This document shows positions 7,457 through 15,042 of a stretch of 64,000 nucleotides of DNA, piece after piece. The DNA lies in assembly GCA_016712315.1 (NCBI GenBank), contig JADJRG010000026.1, forward strand, positions 124,001-188,000, in the 5' to 3' direction. The notes under the pieces are model-generated. The model ran no database searches. It saw only the letters and a program-made list of their open reading frames with translations, and had not been told where the DNA came from. Every line of letters starts with the position of its first letter. The stretch's first letter is position 1. Both the position numbers and the translations under genes were made by a program. The DNA is from Nannocystis sp. Lineage in GTDB: Bacteria > Myxococcota_A > Polyangia > Nannocystales > Nannocystaceae.

Positions 7457-8545
7457 ATGAAACAAGAAGAACAGCTCCTCTACTTCGCGCGTCTCGCCCT
7501 TCAGGCCGCGGACGTCGCCCTCACCCAACGGGCTGAGGTACGCAGGCTTCACCGGCAGCGGCTGCCTCTCCTCGCCGATCTACTCGTGCGTGATCTCGCC
7601 GGCGAACAGAGCCCCTACGACGACTCGGATCTCGAAGATCTGTTCACCGACGGGCCCGAGTCCGACAGCGGCCACGATCAAGAACCCGCCTCCGCCAGCG
7701 CTTCCGAGCGTGGCGCACAAGCGGAGACCGCCCCCGAGCCGCCGCCGGAGACAACCCCCGAGTCGCCGCCGGAGACAACCCCCGAGTCGCCGCCGGAGAC
7801 AACCTCCGAGCCACCCCCCGAGACCACCCCCAACGACCAAGCCGAGAGCGAGACCGAGCAAGCCGCCGAATCACACGCCACGCTCGAAGCTCTCGAGCGT
7901 GAGCTGAGCGCGCATCAAGAGGCCGCAGAGGCGCGCCAGAAGGCCCTCAAGGTCAAGATCGCCGATCTAGAGTCCCGCCTCCGAGCCGCCCCACTCACCG
8001 AACCCGAGCGCAACGAACCCGAGCGCAACGAGCCCGCTCCCAAGGCCGATCCGATCTTCGATCTCCGAGCTCAGGTAAGCCGCGCCAACGAGGCACGCAG
8101 ACGCGGTGACACCCCCGCGGCCCTCGCCAGCTTCAAGCACATCGAACTGACCTGCCGGAGATATTGGGACGGCACCAAGGACGGCACCAGCGGCACGGCC
8201 GGCGAGACGATCGTCGCCTGTCTATGCGCTCAAGCGGAGCTCGGCCCGCGAGACGACGGGCTCACCAAGCTCGAGGAGGCCCACGAGATCGCCCGCACCA
8301 TCACCCACGGGTCCCGCAGCACCGCCCGCGGAGATCAGCTCGTCCACGTCAGCAGCCTCCTCGCCCACACCCTCTATTCGAGCGGCAAGACCGAGCGCGC
8401 GCGACAAGTCGCCCAAGGCGCTCTCGATCTACTCAAGAGACGGACACCCAAACAGAACTCCAACGTGAACAGCTACCTCCGAGCCCTCCGCGCCCTCGTG
8501 AAGCGGATCGAGGGCCGCTCGCCGCGCCAGGTTGAGCGCGCATGA
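7457..8545 (+). CDS. Pro/Glu-repeat protein with coiled coil and TPR-like helices
   Basis: 362 residues. The first 60 are helical and end in an acidic patch (YDDSDLEDLF). A low-complexity Pro/Glu/Thr linker follows, built on repeated PPETTPES units that form a 24-bp tandem repeat in the DNA at about 7735-7812. Next comes a coiled coil (ALERELSAHQEAAEARQKALK), then helical repeats of tetratricopeptide type (NEARRRGDTPAALASFKHIE, LLAHTLYSSGKTERARQVAQ). Such proteins are usually scaffolds. It follows the membrane protein by 24 bases and overlaps the J-domain gene by four, so one transcript is likely. Module copy 2 has no equivalent. Confidence 0.6.
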   Translation: MKQEEQLLYFARLALQAADVALTQRAEVRRLHRQRLPLLADLLVRDLAGEQSPYDDSDLEDLFTDGPESDSGHDQEPASASASERGAQAETAPEPPPETTPESPPETTPESPPETTSEPPPETTPNDQAESETEQAAESHATLEALERELSAHQEAAEARQKALKVKIADLESRLRAAPLTEPERNEPERNEPAPKADPIFDLRAQVSRANEARRRGDTPAALASFKHIELTCRRYWDGTKDGTSGTAGETIVACLCAQAELGPRDDGLTKLEEAHEIARTITHGSRSTARGDQLVHVSSLLAHTLYSSGKTERARQVAQGALDLLKRRTPKQNSNVNSYLRALRALVKRIEGRSPRQVERA

Positions 8546-9354
8546 GCCGGGCAACGGATGATCAATTCTGGCGGCTGGGCCCCGCCGATCTAGGCGCCTT
8601 CCTCCGCGCTCCTGGGGTCGCCCTCGTCTACAGCAACATCAAAGGCGAGTCGCCGATATCGTACGTAGTCCAACGACTTCGTGCGGACCACCTGCGGATC
8701 CGCGTCGGCGTCGTGACCCCCCTCATCCTCCTGAAGGCCTCGCCCACGCTCAGCAGCTACCTCGTCGACGAGCTCTCCCGCCTCGGTCTCAGTGATCTCT
8801 GGCTCCACCCCGGCTACTATCTCTTTTGGAACGGCCAACTCGTCGGCTACCACAACGCGGATCCGCCGGATGATCTCGCGAGCTACGCGCCGGTGATGGC
8901 CGTCGGCGTACTCGCCGTGCTCGAGCGCCTCGTCACCGACCGATGGGGCAGTGGCGTCCAGTTCACCGGCCAGGCGCTCCGGATAACCCTCGGCGCGAAT
9001 ATCGCCGACGAGCTCAGCCGTCAGCTCCGCGGCGCCGGGTTCGTCCCCGGATCCCAGAGCTTTCGACCGCCGCCACCGCCACCGCCACCGCCACCGCCAC
9101 CGCCGCCGCCGCCACCACCCCCCGACGCCACCGACCACCTCTGGTCCACCGACCCCTACACGATCCTCCGCGTCCCCCGCAGCGTCACCGACGCCCAGCT
9201 CAAACAGGCCTACCACCGCCTCACGCTCATCCACCACCCCGACCGCGCCCATAGCGACCAAGATCGCCTCGAACGCGAGAAGCGGCAGCGCCAGCTCAAC
9301 CTCGCCTACCGGGCGATCAAAGAAGACAGCGCCCGGGCGTCGAGGGTCACCTGA
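8542..9354 (+). CDS. C-terminal J-domain co-chaperone with poly-Pro linker
   Basis: 270 residues. Residues 1-170 are alpha/beta and could be a thioredoxin-like fold without a CxxC (VALVYSNI, then LWLHPGYYLFWNGQLVGYH). About 19 prolines in a row follow, then a J-domain: DPYTILRVPRSVTDAQLKQAYHRL with the signature HHPDRA. The HPD triad implies an Hsp70 partner. J-domains at the C-terminus behind a proline linker suggest that a substrate or membrane scaffold recruits DnaK. It overlaps the TPR gene (atga) and ends 14 bases from the convergent kinase gene. Confidence 0.7.
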   Translation: MSRATDDQFWRLGPADLGAFLRAPGVALVYSNIKGESPISYVVQRLRADHLRIRVGVVTPLILLKASPTLSSYLVDELSRLGLSDLWLHPGYYLFWNGQLVGYHNADPPDDLASYAPVMAVGVLAVLERLVTDRWGSGVQFTGQALRITLGANIADELSRQLRGAGFVPGSQSFRPPPPPPPPPPPPPPPPPPPDATDHLWSTDPYTILRVPRSVTDAQLKQAYHRLTLIHHPDRAHSDQDRLEREKRQRQLNLAYRAIKEDSARASRVT

Positions 9355-9368
9355 ACTCACCGAACACC

Positions 9369-10526
9369 TCAGCGCGGCGCGAGCTTATCGCCCGCCCGTT
9401 CGGCCGCGCACTCGAGCAACGACGCCAGCGGCCCCCACTCCGGGTTCTCGCGCGCCGCGCTCGCCGCCAACGCCAGCGCGGCGGCGTCCTCGAGGTCCTG
9501 CCAGGCCGCGAGGCACGCCTTCGCCTGCTCGACGCCATCATGTCCCTTGAGACAGCACGATCGATCATCACCCTCGGCCCTCGGATCGATCATCGCCAGC
9601 TCCGCCACGAGCCGCTTGCGGAGCGCCTCCGCGTCGGCGGGTCGCTTCGCCGGATCCTTGTCGAGGGTGCTCGCGACCAAGGCCTCGAGATCGTCGGAGA
9701 TCCCACGATCTGCTGCTCGCTCGCGCAGCGATGGCGCCACCGTAGCGGCGTGGGCGCTGAGGACTTCGAGCGTGTTTCGGCCGGCAAACGGCACCCTGCG
9801 GCTGAGCATCTCAAAAAGGATCACCCCGACGGCGTAGAGATCGGCGGCCTGCGTGAGCGGCTCCTCGCGCGCCTGCTCGGGAGAGATGTAGGCGAGCGTG
9901 CCGATCAGCGCGCCCGGGGCCGAGCTCGGCGCCAGCGAGAGCAGCGGCCCCGCGTGGATCTTCGCCAGGCCGAGATCCAAGAGCACCAGATGATCGCGTC
10001 CGTAGCGCTGGACGATCAGGCAGTTCTCCGGCTTCAGATCGCGATGGATCGCGCCGAGGCGATGGATCGCGCCGAGACCGTCGAGCAGTTGGATCATGAG
10101 GCGCAGCGCCTCGGCGATCGCGATCGGAGCACCACAGATCCGATGCCGCAGCGTCGGTCCTCGCAGGAGCGGCATCACCAAAAAAAGCACCGGCTCACCG
10201 CCGGGCGCAGCGGGCTCCTCGCCGTGATCGAAGATCGGCACCACGTGCGGATGATCGACCAGCGCCGCGATCACGGCCTCTTGAAAAAATCGCCGCCGCT
10301 GCTCCGGCCACCGGCCATGCTCCGGGTGCAGCGCCTTGATCGCGACGCGCCGACGCAGCCGCAGATCGAGGGCCTCGTAGAGATCCGCCATACCGCCCGG
10401 GGCGATGAGCGTGTCGAGGCGGAAGCGATCGAGCAGGATCCGGCCGCGCAGATCGGGACCTCGCGGCCGCAGCGGACTGATCGAAGCAGAGCGGCCCGGC
10501 GGGCGCGGCGGCGACAGCGGATTCAT
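9369..10526 (-). CDS. Hanks-type Ser/Thr protein kinase, module copy 1
   Basis: 385 residues on the minus strand, starting at the ATG that overlaps the stop of the upstream small gene (atga). Kinase landmarks: the glycine-loop region APGGMADLYEA (a shortened loop), VAIKALHPEH with the catalytic lysine, HRDLKPENC, DLGLAK in place of DFG, the activation segment ending GTLAYISPEQA, and DLYAVGVILFEML. A short helical C-terminal domain follows (LAAWQDLEDAAALAL). There is no membrane segment, so it is a cytosolic kinase, unlike many PknB proteins. The protein at 31.8-32.9 kb is its close relative, with the same non-kinase tail. Confidence 0.88.
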   Translation of the reverse strand: MNPLSPPRPPGRSASISPLRPRGPDLRGRILLDRFRLDTLIAPGGMADLYEALDLRLRRRVAIKALHPEHGRWPEQRRRFFQEAVIAALVDHPHVVPIFDHGEEPAAPGGEPVLFLVMPLLRGPTLRHRICGAPIAIAEALRLMIQLLDGLGAIHRLGAIHRDLKPENCLIVQRYGRDHLVLLDLGLAKIHAGPLLSLAPSSAPGALIGTLAYISPEQAREEPLTQAADLYAVGVILFEMLSRRVPFAGRNTLEVLSAHAATVAPSLRERAADRGISDDLEALVASTLDKDPAKRPADAEALRKRLVAELAMIDPRAEGDDRSCCLKGHDGVEQAKACLAAWQDLEDAAALALAASAARENPEWGPLASLLECAAERAGDKLAPR

Positions 10527-10759
10527 CCGACCCCCCGAGCTGCACGCGCCTCGCGTCGACGTAGCCAACACAGGAGCTGCCGCACAAAGTCGTCGGCGCA
10601 GGGGAAGAGCGCGACCTCGACCGATCCTCCCCCTGCCCTCGCGCTCAGCATCGTCGCCGCGCGAACGATCCGCGTGTGCTTTCGGTCGTCTTCGAGGGCC
10701 ACGCAAGCCGCGGGCAGCCGGAGCCGGAGCTGACCGATCTCGGTGGTGAGCACGAGCAT
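10523..10759 (-). CDS. small kinase-partner protein, copy 1
   Basis: 78 residues from the ATG at 10759; a TTG upstream is possible. It is coupled to the kinase by a four-base overlap. The pattern MLVLTTEIGQLRLRLPAACVALE, ARAGGGSVEVALF and DDFVRQLLCWLRRREA matches the protein at 31297-31608, which also sits just upstream of a kinase (GQVRLRMPRSVVMVEI, then EQLIEQLIAFFRG). It appears to be a small alpha/beta protein of unknown family. The conserved pairing suggests a regulator, sensor or anchor for the kinase. Confidence 0.55.
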   Translation of the reverse strand: MLVLTTEIGQLRLRLPAACVALEDDRKHTRIVRAATMLSARAGGGSVEVALFPCADDFVRQLLCWLRRREARAARGVG

Positions 10760-10781
10760 GACGGTGGGGCCTGACACTTGA

Positions 10782-10826
10782 TTATGAAACAAAAGTCGGC
10801 CGCCCTAGTCAATATATATTATGAAA
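10782..10826 (-). promoter_or_regulatory. promoter region with two TTTCATAA octamers
   Basis: Read on the minus strand, TTTCATAA occurs at 10819-10826 and again at 10782-10789. TTGACT (10807-10812) lies 17 bases before the second octamer, so the octamer sits about where a -10 element would. The same arrangement (TTGACC, 17 bases, TTTCATAA) precedes the homologous small gene at 31.3 kb. It is a likely promoter with an overlapping operator. Confidence 0.6.
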
Positions 10827-10965
10827 ACATGAGCATCGCGCGCAACCGCGCGCTCCTCCCCGCCCCTCCCCCAACGTTGTTGCGCGAACTCTCCCGCTGA
10901 CCCGGGCCCCGCAGCCATCTACGATCCCAAACTGGAGCCCTCACGGGCGTCTAGGGAGGCGGGCG

Positions 10966-11289
10966 ATGAGGGTGGTGACGTGGGTGTCTTTTGGGACAGC
11001 ATCGTGTGATCTTCCGGGGCGCAGCGGCGGCGGCGACGCCACCTCATCCACCTGCACCGCCTCCTCGCCGTGGCCTACCACCAGCGGCTCCGACGCCCCG
11101 CTCATGACCTTCGACGAGGTCCAAGCGCTGCTACGGCTCTCAAAAAACACCCTCTCTCGCCTCGCCTCTTCGGGCCAGATCCCCGGCGCCCGCAAGATCG
11201 GCCGCGCCTGGAGATTCCGCCGCGATCTGCTGGTAGAGTGGCTCGCATGCAGCGCTCCCCGGATCCACACACGGAGGCAAGGCCGATGA
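10966..11289 (+). CDS. excisionase/AlpA-like helix-turn-helix protein
   Basis: 107 residues. Start ATG 10966 lies behind gggaggcggg, a strong ribosome-binding site. The second half is a MerR-type excisionase HTH (MTFDEVQALLRLSKNTLSRL, GQIPGARKIGRAWRFRRDLL), the fold that recognises DNA in xis and AlpA proteins and in recombination directionality factors. It overlaps the integrase start by four bases. The protein at 38494-38805 is its counterpart in module copy 2. The likely role is control of excision by the adjacent recombinase. Confidence 0.8.
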   Translation: MRVVTWVSFGTASCDLPGRSGGGDATSSTCTASSPWPTTSGSDAPLMTFDEVQALLRLSKNTLSRLASSGQIPGARKIGRAWRFRRDLLVEWLACSAPRIHTRRQGR

Positions 11290-12584
11290 GTGTGACCCCG
11301 GTGGTCAAGAACGGTAAGTCATGTTGGCAGGTGCAGGTGATCCGCGGCGCTACGAGGATCCGGCGCTTCCTCGATCGCAAGAAGTTCTTGCGGCAGGACG
11401 CGTTGGCGCTCGAGCGGGAGATCCTGAACGACCTGGACACCCAACAAAGGGACGGTGCGACCGCGACAACAACCACTCCCACAACATCCACAACACCCAC
11501 CACCACGGCGCCGCCGCCGACCAGCGTGGTCCTCGCTGAGCCCGCGCTCGTGACCTTCGCGGACTTCGCCGAGCGCTACCTCGCGCTCCAGGATCCACAA
11601 AAGTCGGACTACACGAACAAGGTCCGCAACGTGCGCCTGCACCTCGTGCCCTTGTTCGGGCAAGCGCCGCTCGCGGCGATCACCCGCCAGCACGTCGACG
11701 ATCTGCGGGTGCGCCTGCGGACGCCGCACGGCGAGCGGGCCACCTCGAGGCGAGCGCGCTGTCGTCCGGACGCGCCCTTGACCCGGCGACGTAAGGGCGG
11801 ACCCAAGAGCCCGAAGACGATCAACAACGTCCTGGCCACGCTGCGAGCGATCCTCCACTTGGCCTGCGACTACGATCTGATCCTCAAGGTCCCGCGGATC
11901 CTCTTCGAGCGCGAAGCTCACAAGGATCCAGACTTCCTCGACTTCGACGAGGCCGAAGCGCTGATCGGCGCGGCCCCGCCGGAGTGGAAGCTGGTCCTTC
12001 GGACAGCCATACGCACCGGCCTACGCCGAGGCGAGCTGCTCGAGCTACGGTGGCGCGACGTCCACCTCGAGGGGCCCAGCCCCTACCTACGGGTGAGTCG
12101 CTCGACGCGCGAGGATCGCGGCGCAGGCCGCGTCATCAAGGAGCCCAAGGGCCGACGAGCGCGCTCGGTGCCGCTCACGGCCGCCCTCGCCGCCGACCTA
12201 CGGCGCATGGGGGCGCAGAGCAAGCCCGACGACCTGGTCTTCACCGGGGACAACGGCCAGCACCTGCGCTTCGACCAGCTCTACACCGTGGTGGTCGCCG
12301 CGGCCAAGGCCGCTGGCCTCAGCAAGCACGTGCACCCGCACCTGCTACGCCACACCTTCGCCAGCCACTGCTACATGCGGCGCGTCCCGCCGCAGGTGGT
12401 CCAGAAGTGGCTCGGCCACGCCAGCGTCACGACGACGGAGCGCTACGCGCACCTACGTCCGGACACAGACGACGAGCTCATCGCGGTGCTCGAGGCGGGT
12501 CGCGCAGATCCCGCCGATTTAGGTGCCACCACAGGTGCCACCAACCGACCGCACAACGTGAAAACGCCGCTTAGAGTACTCTAA
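11286..12584 (+). CDS. tyrosine recombinase/integrase, intact
   Basis: 432 residues from ATG 11286, coupled to the excisionase. The N-terminal arm-binding region (WQVQVIRGATRIRRFLDRKK) is followed by a Thr-rich linker and a core-binding domain (FADFAERYLALQDP). The catalytic domain contains TGLRRGELLELRWRDV (first Arg), HLLRHTFASH (HxxR), WLGHAS (His) and TTERYAHL (Tyr nucleophile). It is the only one of three related integrases here with an unbroken frame. An att-like sequence begins four bases after its stop, as is usual for islands that insert into tRNA 3' ends. Confidence 0.92.
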   Translation: MSVTPVVKNGKSCWQVQVIRGATRIRRFLDRKKFLRQDALALEREILNDLDTQQRDGATATTTTPTTSTTPTTTAPPPTSVVLAEPALVTFADFAERYLALQDPQKSDYTNKVRNVRLHLVPLFGQAPLAAITRQHVDDLRVRLRTPHGERATSRRARCRPDAPLTRRRKGGPKSPKTINNVLATLRAILHLACDYDLILKVPRILFEREAHKDPDFLDFDEAEALIGAAPPEWKLVLRTAIRTGLRRGELLELRWRDVHLEGPSPYLRVSRSTREDRGAGRVIKEPKGRRARSVPLTAALAADLRRMGAQSKPDDLVFTGDNGQHLRFDQLYTVVVAAAKAAGLSKHVHPHLLRHTFASHCYMRRVPPQVVQKWLGHASVTTTERYAHLRPDTDDELIAVLEAGRADPADLGATTGATNRPHNVKTPLRVL

Positions 12585-12592
12585 ACGGCGTT
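12563..12592 (+). terminator. hairpin overlapping the integrase stop codon
   Basis: AACGCCG-C-TTAGAGTACTCTAA-A-CGGCGTT is an almost perfect 30-base palindrome that contains the integrase stop codon and abuts the att-like repeat. An imperfect relative lies at the same place after the third integrase (41515-41545). Confidence 0.55.
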
Positions 12593-12619
12593 CCACGAGT
12601 GGGCGCGACAGGTGTCGAA
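12588..12619 (+). repeat. att-like direct repeat resembling a tRNA 3' end (copy 1)
   Basis: GCGTTCCA, then C, then GAGTGGGCGCGACAGGTGTCG and AA: 32 bases, with one mismatch to 41540-41571. On the minus strand it reads TTCGACACCTGTCGCGCCCA, the shape of a tRNA T-loop, T-stem and acceptor strand. No full tRNA extends from it, so it is probably a hybrid attachment site left by integration into a tRNA gene elsewhere. Confidence 0.65.
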
Positions 12620-12748
12620 TCGGCTATCCAGGTTACAAATTTTTCAAACAATGTCCGAGCCGAGCACAGTAACCTGCCATAATCGCTCATGATTTCCGAA
12701 CCTGCCGCGCCTCACTCTGTACCTCTTGGGACCCATGGGTGACCACAA

Positions 12749-12808
12749 TGCGCGATCCGCGGTAACACCACCGGTAACACCGCAGGTAACACCACGTGGG
12801 CGCGACAG
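12749..12808 (+). pseudogene. remnant of another integrase 3' end with partial att
   Basis: Twenty-three bases at 12749-12771 are identical to the last codons of the integrase at 41.5 kb (41461-41483). They read CAIRGNTTGNT in frame, followed by GTGGGCGCGACAG at 12796-12808, a partial att sequence. It looks like the scar of a further element. Confidence 0.5.
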
Positions 12809-13671
12809 TTTCTGAAAATGTGGCACGGATCATGCTTGACTGGCGCGACAGATCCGGCGCTCCCTGTCACGCGCGCGGGTCTGCGGTCTAGACCGCGTCT
12901 GCAGTGTGGAGAGGACCTAGTTGCGCACGCTCGGCGTGCGCATCGGTAGCGCGAGACCCGCGCTCCCAAAGGCGCAGATGCACCACAAGCCTACGTGCCC
13001 CGGGCGTTCCCGCCGAGCGCCCTCGCACTTCATGTTGGGTCGAAGCGCGGCTGACCAAGCGGCCACTGCTTGGTGGAGACGTCCACTTGTGCCTCATTCG
13101 ACTGGTGGGCTTCCTGCCGGGCGAGATCTGCCCAGGCCCAGTACGCGATCTCCTTCTCCTTGCTCGGCAACGTCGAGGTCAGGCCCGGCAACTTGCCTGG
13201 CACGGGTGATCCCGGCTCCTAGAAGGGCTCTGCGAGACGGCTCAGGGCCCCGTTCGGGTAAGCGCGCGCCGAGGCGTACACGGGCCGCCGCGAAGCCGCG
13301 CGGAAGTGGTAGTCTGGGCTGCCTCTGCACCGCTGAACGAACCAGACCGGCGCTGGCCCCGGATCTGCGGGATTTGCGCCCACCCCCACTCCCGGAGACC
13401 CAGCGCCCCTTAACGCCCATTGGATCACGTATACCTGCCCCATGTCCGAGCACCCCGAGGCCAACGCGCCCGCGCGCGACCTGCGCACTCTCCACGACCC
13501 CAAGATCAACCGACACTCGCCGTGGCTAAGCCTCCGCTGAAGGTCCCGTTTTGGGGATCCCGCGGGGCAGGGGTCGCCACCAGCGGATACCTCAGGATCG
13601 CGTCCTAGGGCGCATGCACTGAGATCCGAGTCACACGCATCTTCCCTGGAAACCATGTGTTCAACGACGGA
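12809..13671. other. long intergenic region before the conflict operon
   Basis: About 860 bases without a recognisable gene. A third partial att sequence (TGGCGCGACAG) lies near 12841-12851. One short ORF from ATG 13442 (32 residues, MSEHPEANAPARDLRTLHD start, stop near 13540) looks coding-like but is unrecognised. The composition is less GC-rich near 12640-12700. The promoter of the following operon presumably lies in its last 150 bases, but no clear -35/-10 pair stands out. Confidence 0.4.
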
Positions 13672-15009
13672 ATGGTCGACATGCTGGATGTCCTTCTCAT
13701 CTGCGCGCTGAAAGACGAGTACGACCAGGTCCTCGCGGTGACCGACGGCCTACTCCCCCAAGGCTGGGTCGAGCGCCCAGGGCCCCGGGGCTGGATCATC
13801 GCCGATGCCTGCTTTTCGACACCGTCAGGGCAGCCCTTGCGCATCCGAACGACCTGGGCGACGCACATGGGTCGGGAGCAGGCGCAAGCGGTAGCCAGCC
13901 TCTTGATCGTGGACGAGCCGATCCGGTGCCTCGCCATGACTGGTATCTGCGCTGGACGGAGGGGGAAGGTGGCGCTTGGCGACGTTATTTTCGCAGACCG
14001 TCTATGGTCCTACGATCTCGGCAAAATAACTACAGACGAGGGGGAAACCCGATTTCAGGGGGATATTGTGCAATTTTGCCCCCCCTCAGCATGGGTTCAA
14101 CGCATGCAGCAGATCTCGGTCTCGCCCGAGAAGCCATGGCTCCGCACACGGCCACGTCTCCCTCTGGAGCACCAGGAGGACTGGATCTTGCTCCAACTCG
14201 CAGCCGGTAAGGATCCCCGCCGCGACCACGAGTTCCACACGTTGTGTCCCGACTGGGCTTCGGCGGTTTCGCGCCTTTGCGACCGGAAGTGGCTCGACAG
14301 GCCGCTTGTCCTTACCGAACTCGGCCGCTCACGCGCCGTCGATCTGGATCTCCGCTTTCCTCGAGGGCTGCCCGAGCCTCCGGGGTTCCAGGTCCATGTC
14401 GCCCCCATCGCCACCGGCGCTACCGTCACAGAGGACCCTGGTATTTTCCCTCGTCTCGCCACATCCATGCGCAAGGTGCTCGGTGTCGAGATGGAGGCGA
14501 GCGCCCTGGGAGCCCTAGGAGAGATTCACGGGGTACCGGTGGTTGTCGCGAAGGCTGTCTCCGACTTCGGCGACTCTCTGAAAGACGATCGCTATCGGGC
14601 GTTCGCTGCCCGCGCGGCGGCGGAGTGCCTCATCGCTCTTCTGCGCAGTTCCGCTGATCTTCTCCCTGATGCGAGGCGCAAGATCGTCGCCAAGGATCCT
14701 CCCCTGGAACCGAACGCGCTCATCCAGCCCGCAAGCGCTACAGGAACGCCGGACGAGCTCATCCGCGCACTCGCCGAGGAATACCCAGATGTGCGAGACG
14801 CTCGCGCCCTCTGGGAGCGAGCGGGCGGCAAGGTCAGCGAGGTGGAGAACATCACGAGGCCCCGAGACCTGTGGCAGCGCCTATGGGCTCGCAGCACCCA
14901 GGGAGCAGCCGTTCGCCCTGTTGCACTCCTGCGGGCTGCGCTCGCAGATTCACCCGAGAACCCAGTCATCCTCCTACACTTGAAACTGCAGGAGCGCGAC
15001 CACGGCTGA
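13672..15009 (+). CDS. nucleoside phosphorylase-like effector with C-terminal effector-associated domain
   Basis: About 445 residues; starts at GTG 13657, ATG 13672 or ATG 13681 are all possible. The N-terminal 270 residues are of the MTA/SAH-nucleosidase and purine phosphorylase fold: MLDVLLICALKDEYD, MTGICAGRRGKVALGDVIFA, GVEMEASALGALGE, then VVAKAVSDFGDS with the base-binding Asp. The last 80 residues are a helical domain (DARALWERAGGKVSEVENI) that resembles the end of the protein encoded at 18.2-20.6 kb. In the GAP1 conflict systems such a domain docks an effector to the GTPase complex. The likely effector action is NTP or nucleoside depletion. Confidence 0.75.
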   Translation: MVDMLDVLLICALKDEYDQVLAVTDGLLPQGWVERPGPRGWIIADACFSTPSGQPLRIRTTWATHMGREQAQAVASLLIVDEPIRCLAMTGICAGRRGKVALGDVIFADRLWSYDLGKITTDEGETRFQGDIVQFCPPSAWVQRMQQISVSPEKPWLRTRPRLPLEHQEDWILLQLAAGKDPRRDHEFHTLCPDWASAVSRLCDRKWLDRPLVLTELGRSRAVDLDLRFPRGLPEPPGFQVHVAPIATGATVTEDPGIFPRLATSMRKVLGVEMEASALGALGEIHGVPVVVAKAVSDFGDSLKDDRYRAFAARAAAECLIALLRSSADLLPDARRKIVAKDPPLEPNALIQPASATGTPDELIRALAEEYPDVRDARALWERAGGKVSEVENITRPRDLWQRLWARSTQGAAVRPVALLRAALADSPENPVILLHLKLQERDHG

Positions 15010-15042
15010 GTGCCACCAGGCTGTCTAGTCAGGAGACGAAGT

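Noticed and set aside
12597..12619. A tRNA gene at the att-like repeat
   Set aside because: Only T-loop, T-stem and acceptor-like bases are present; sequence beyond the T-loop does not pair, at either copy, so no complete tRNA is there.
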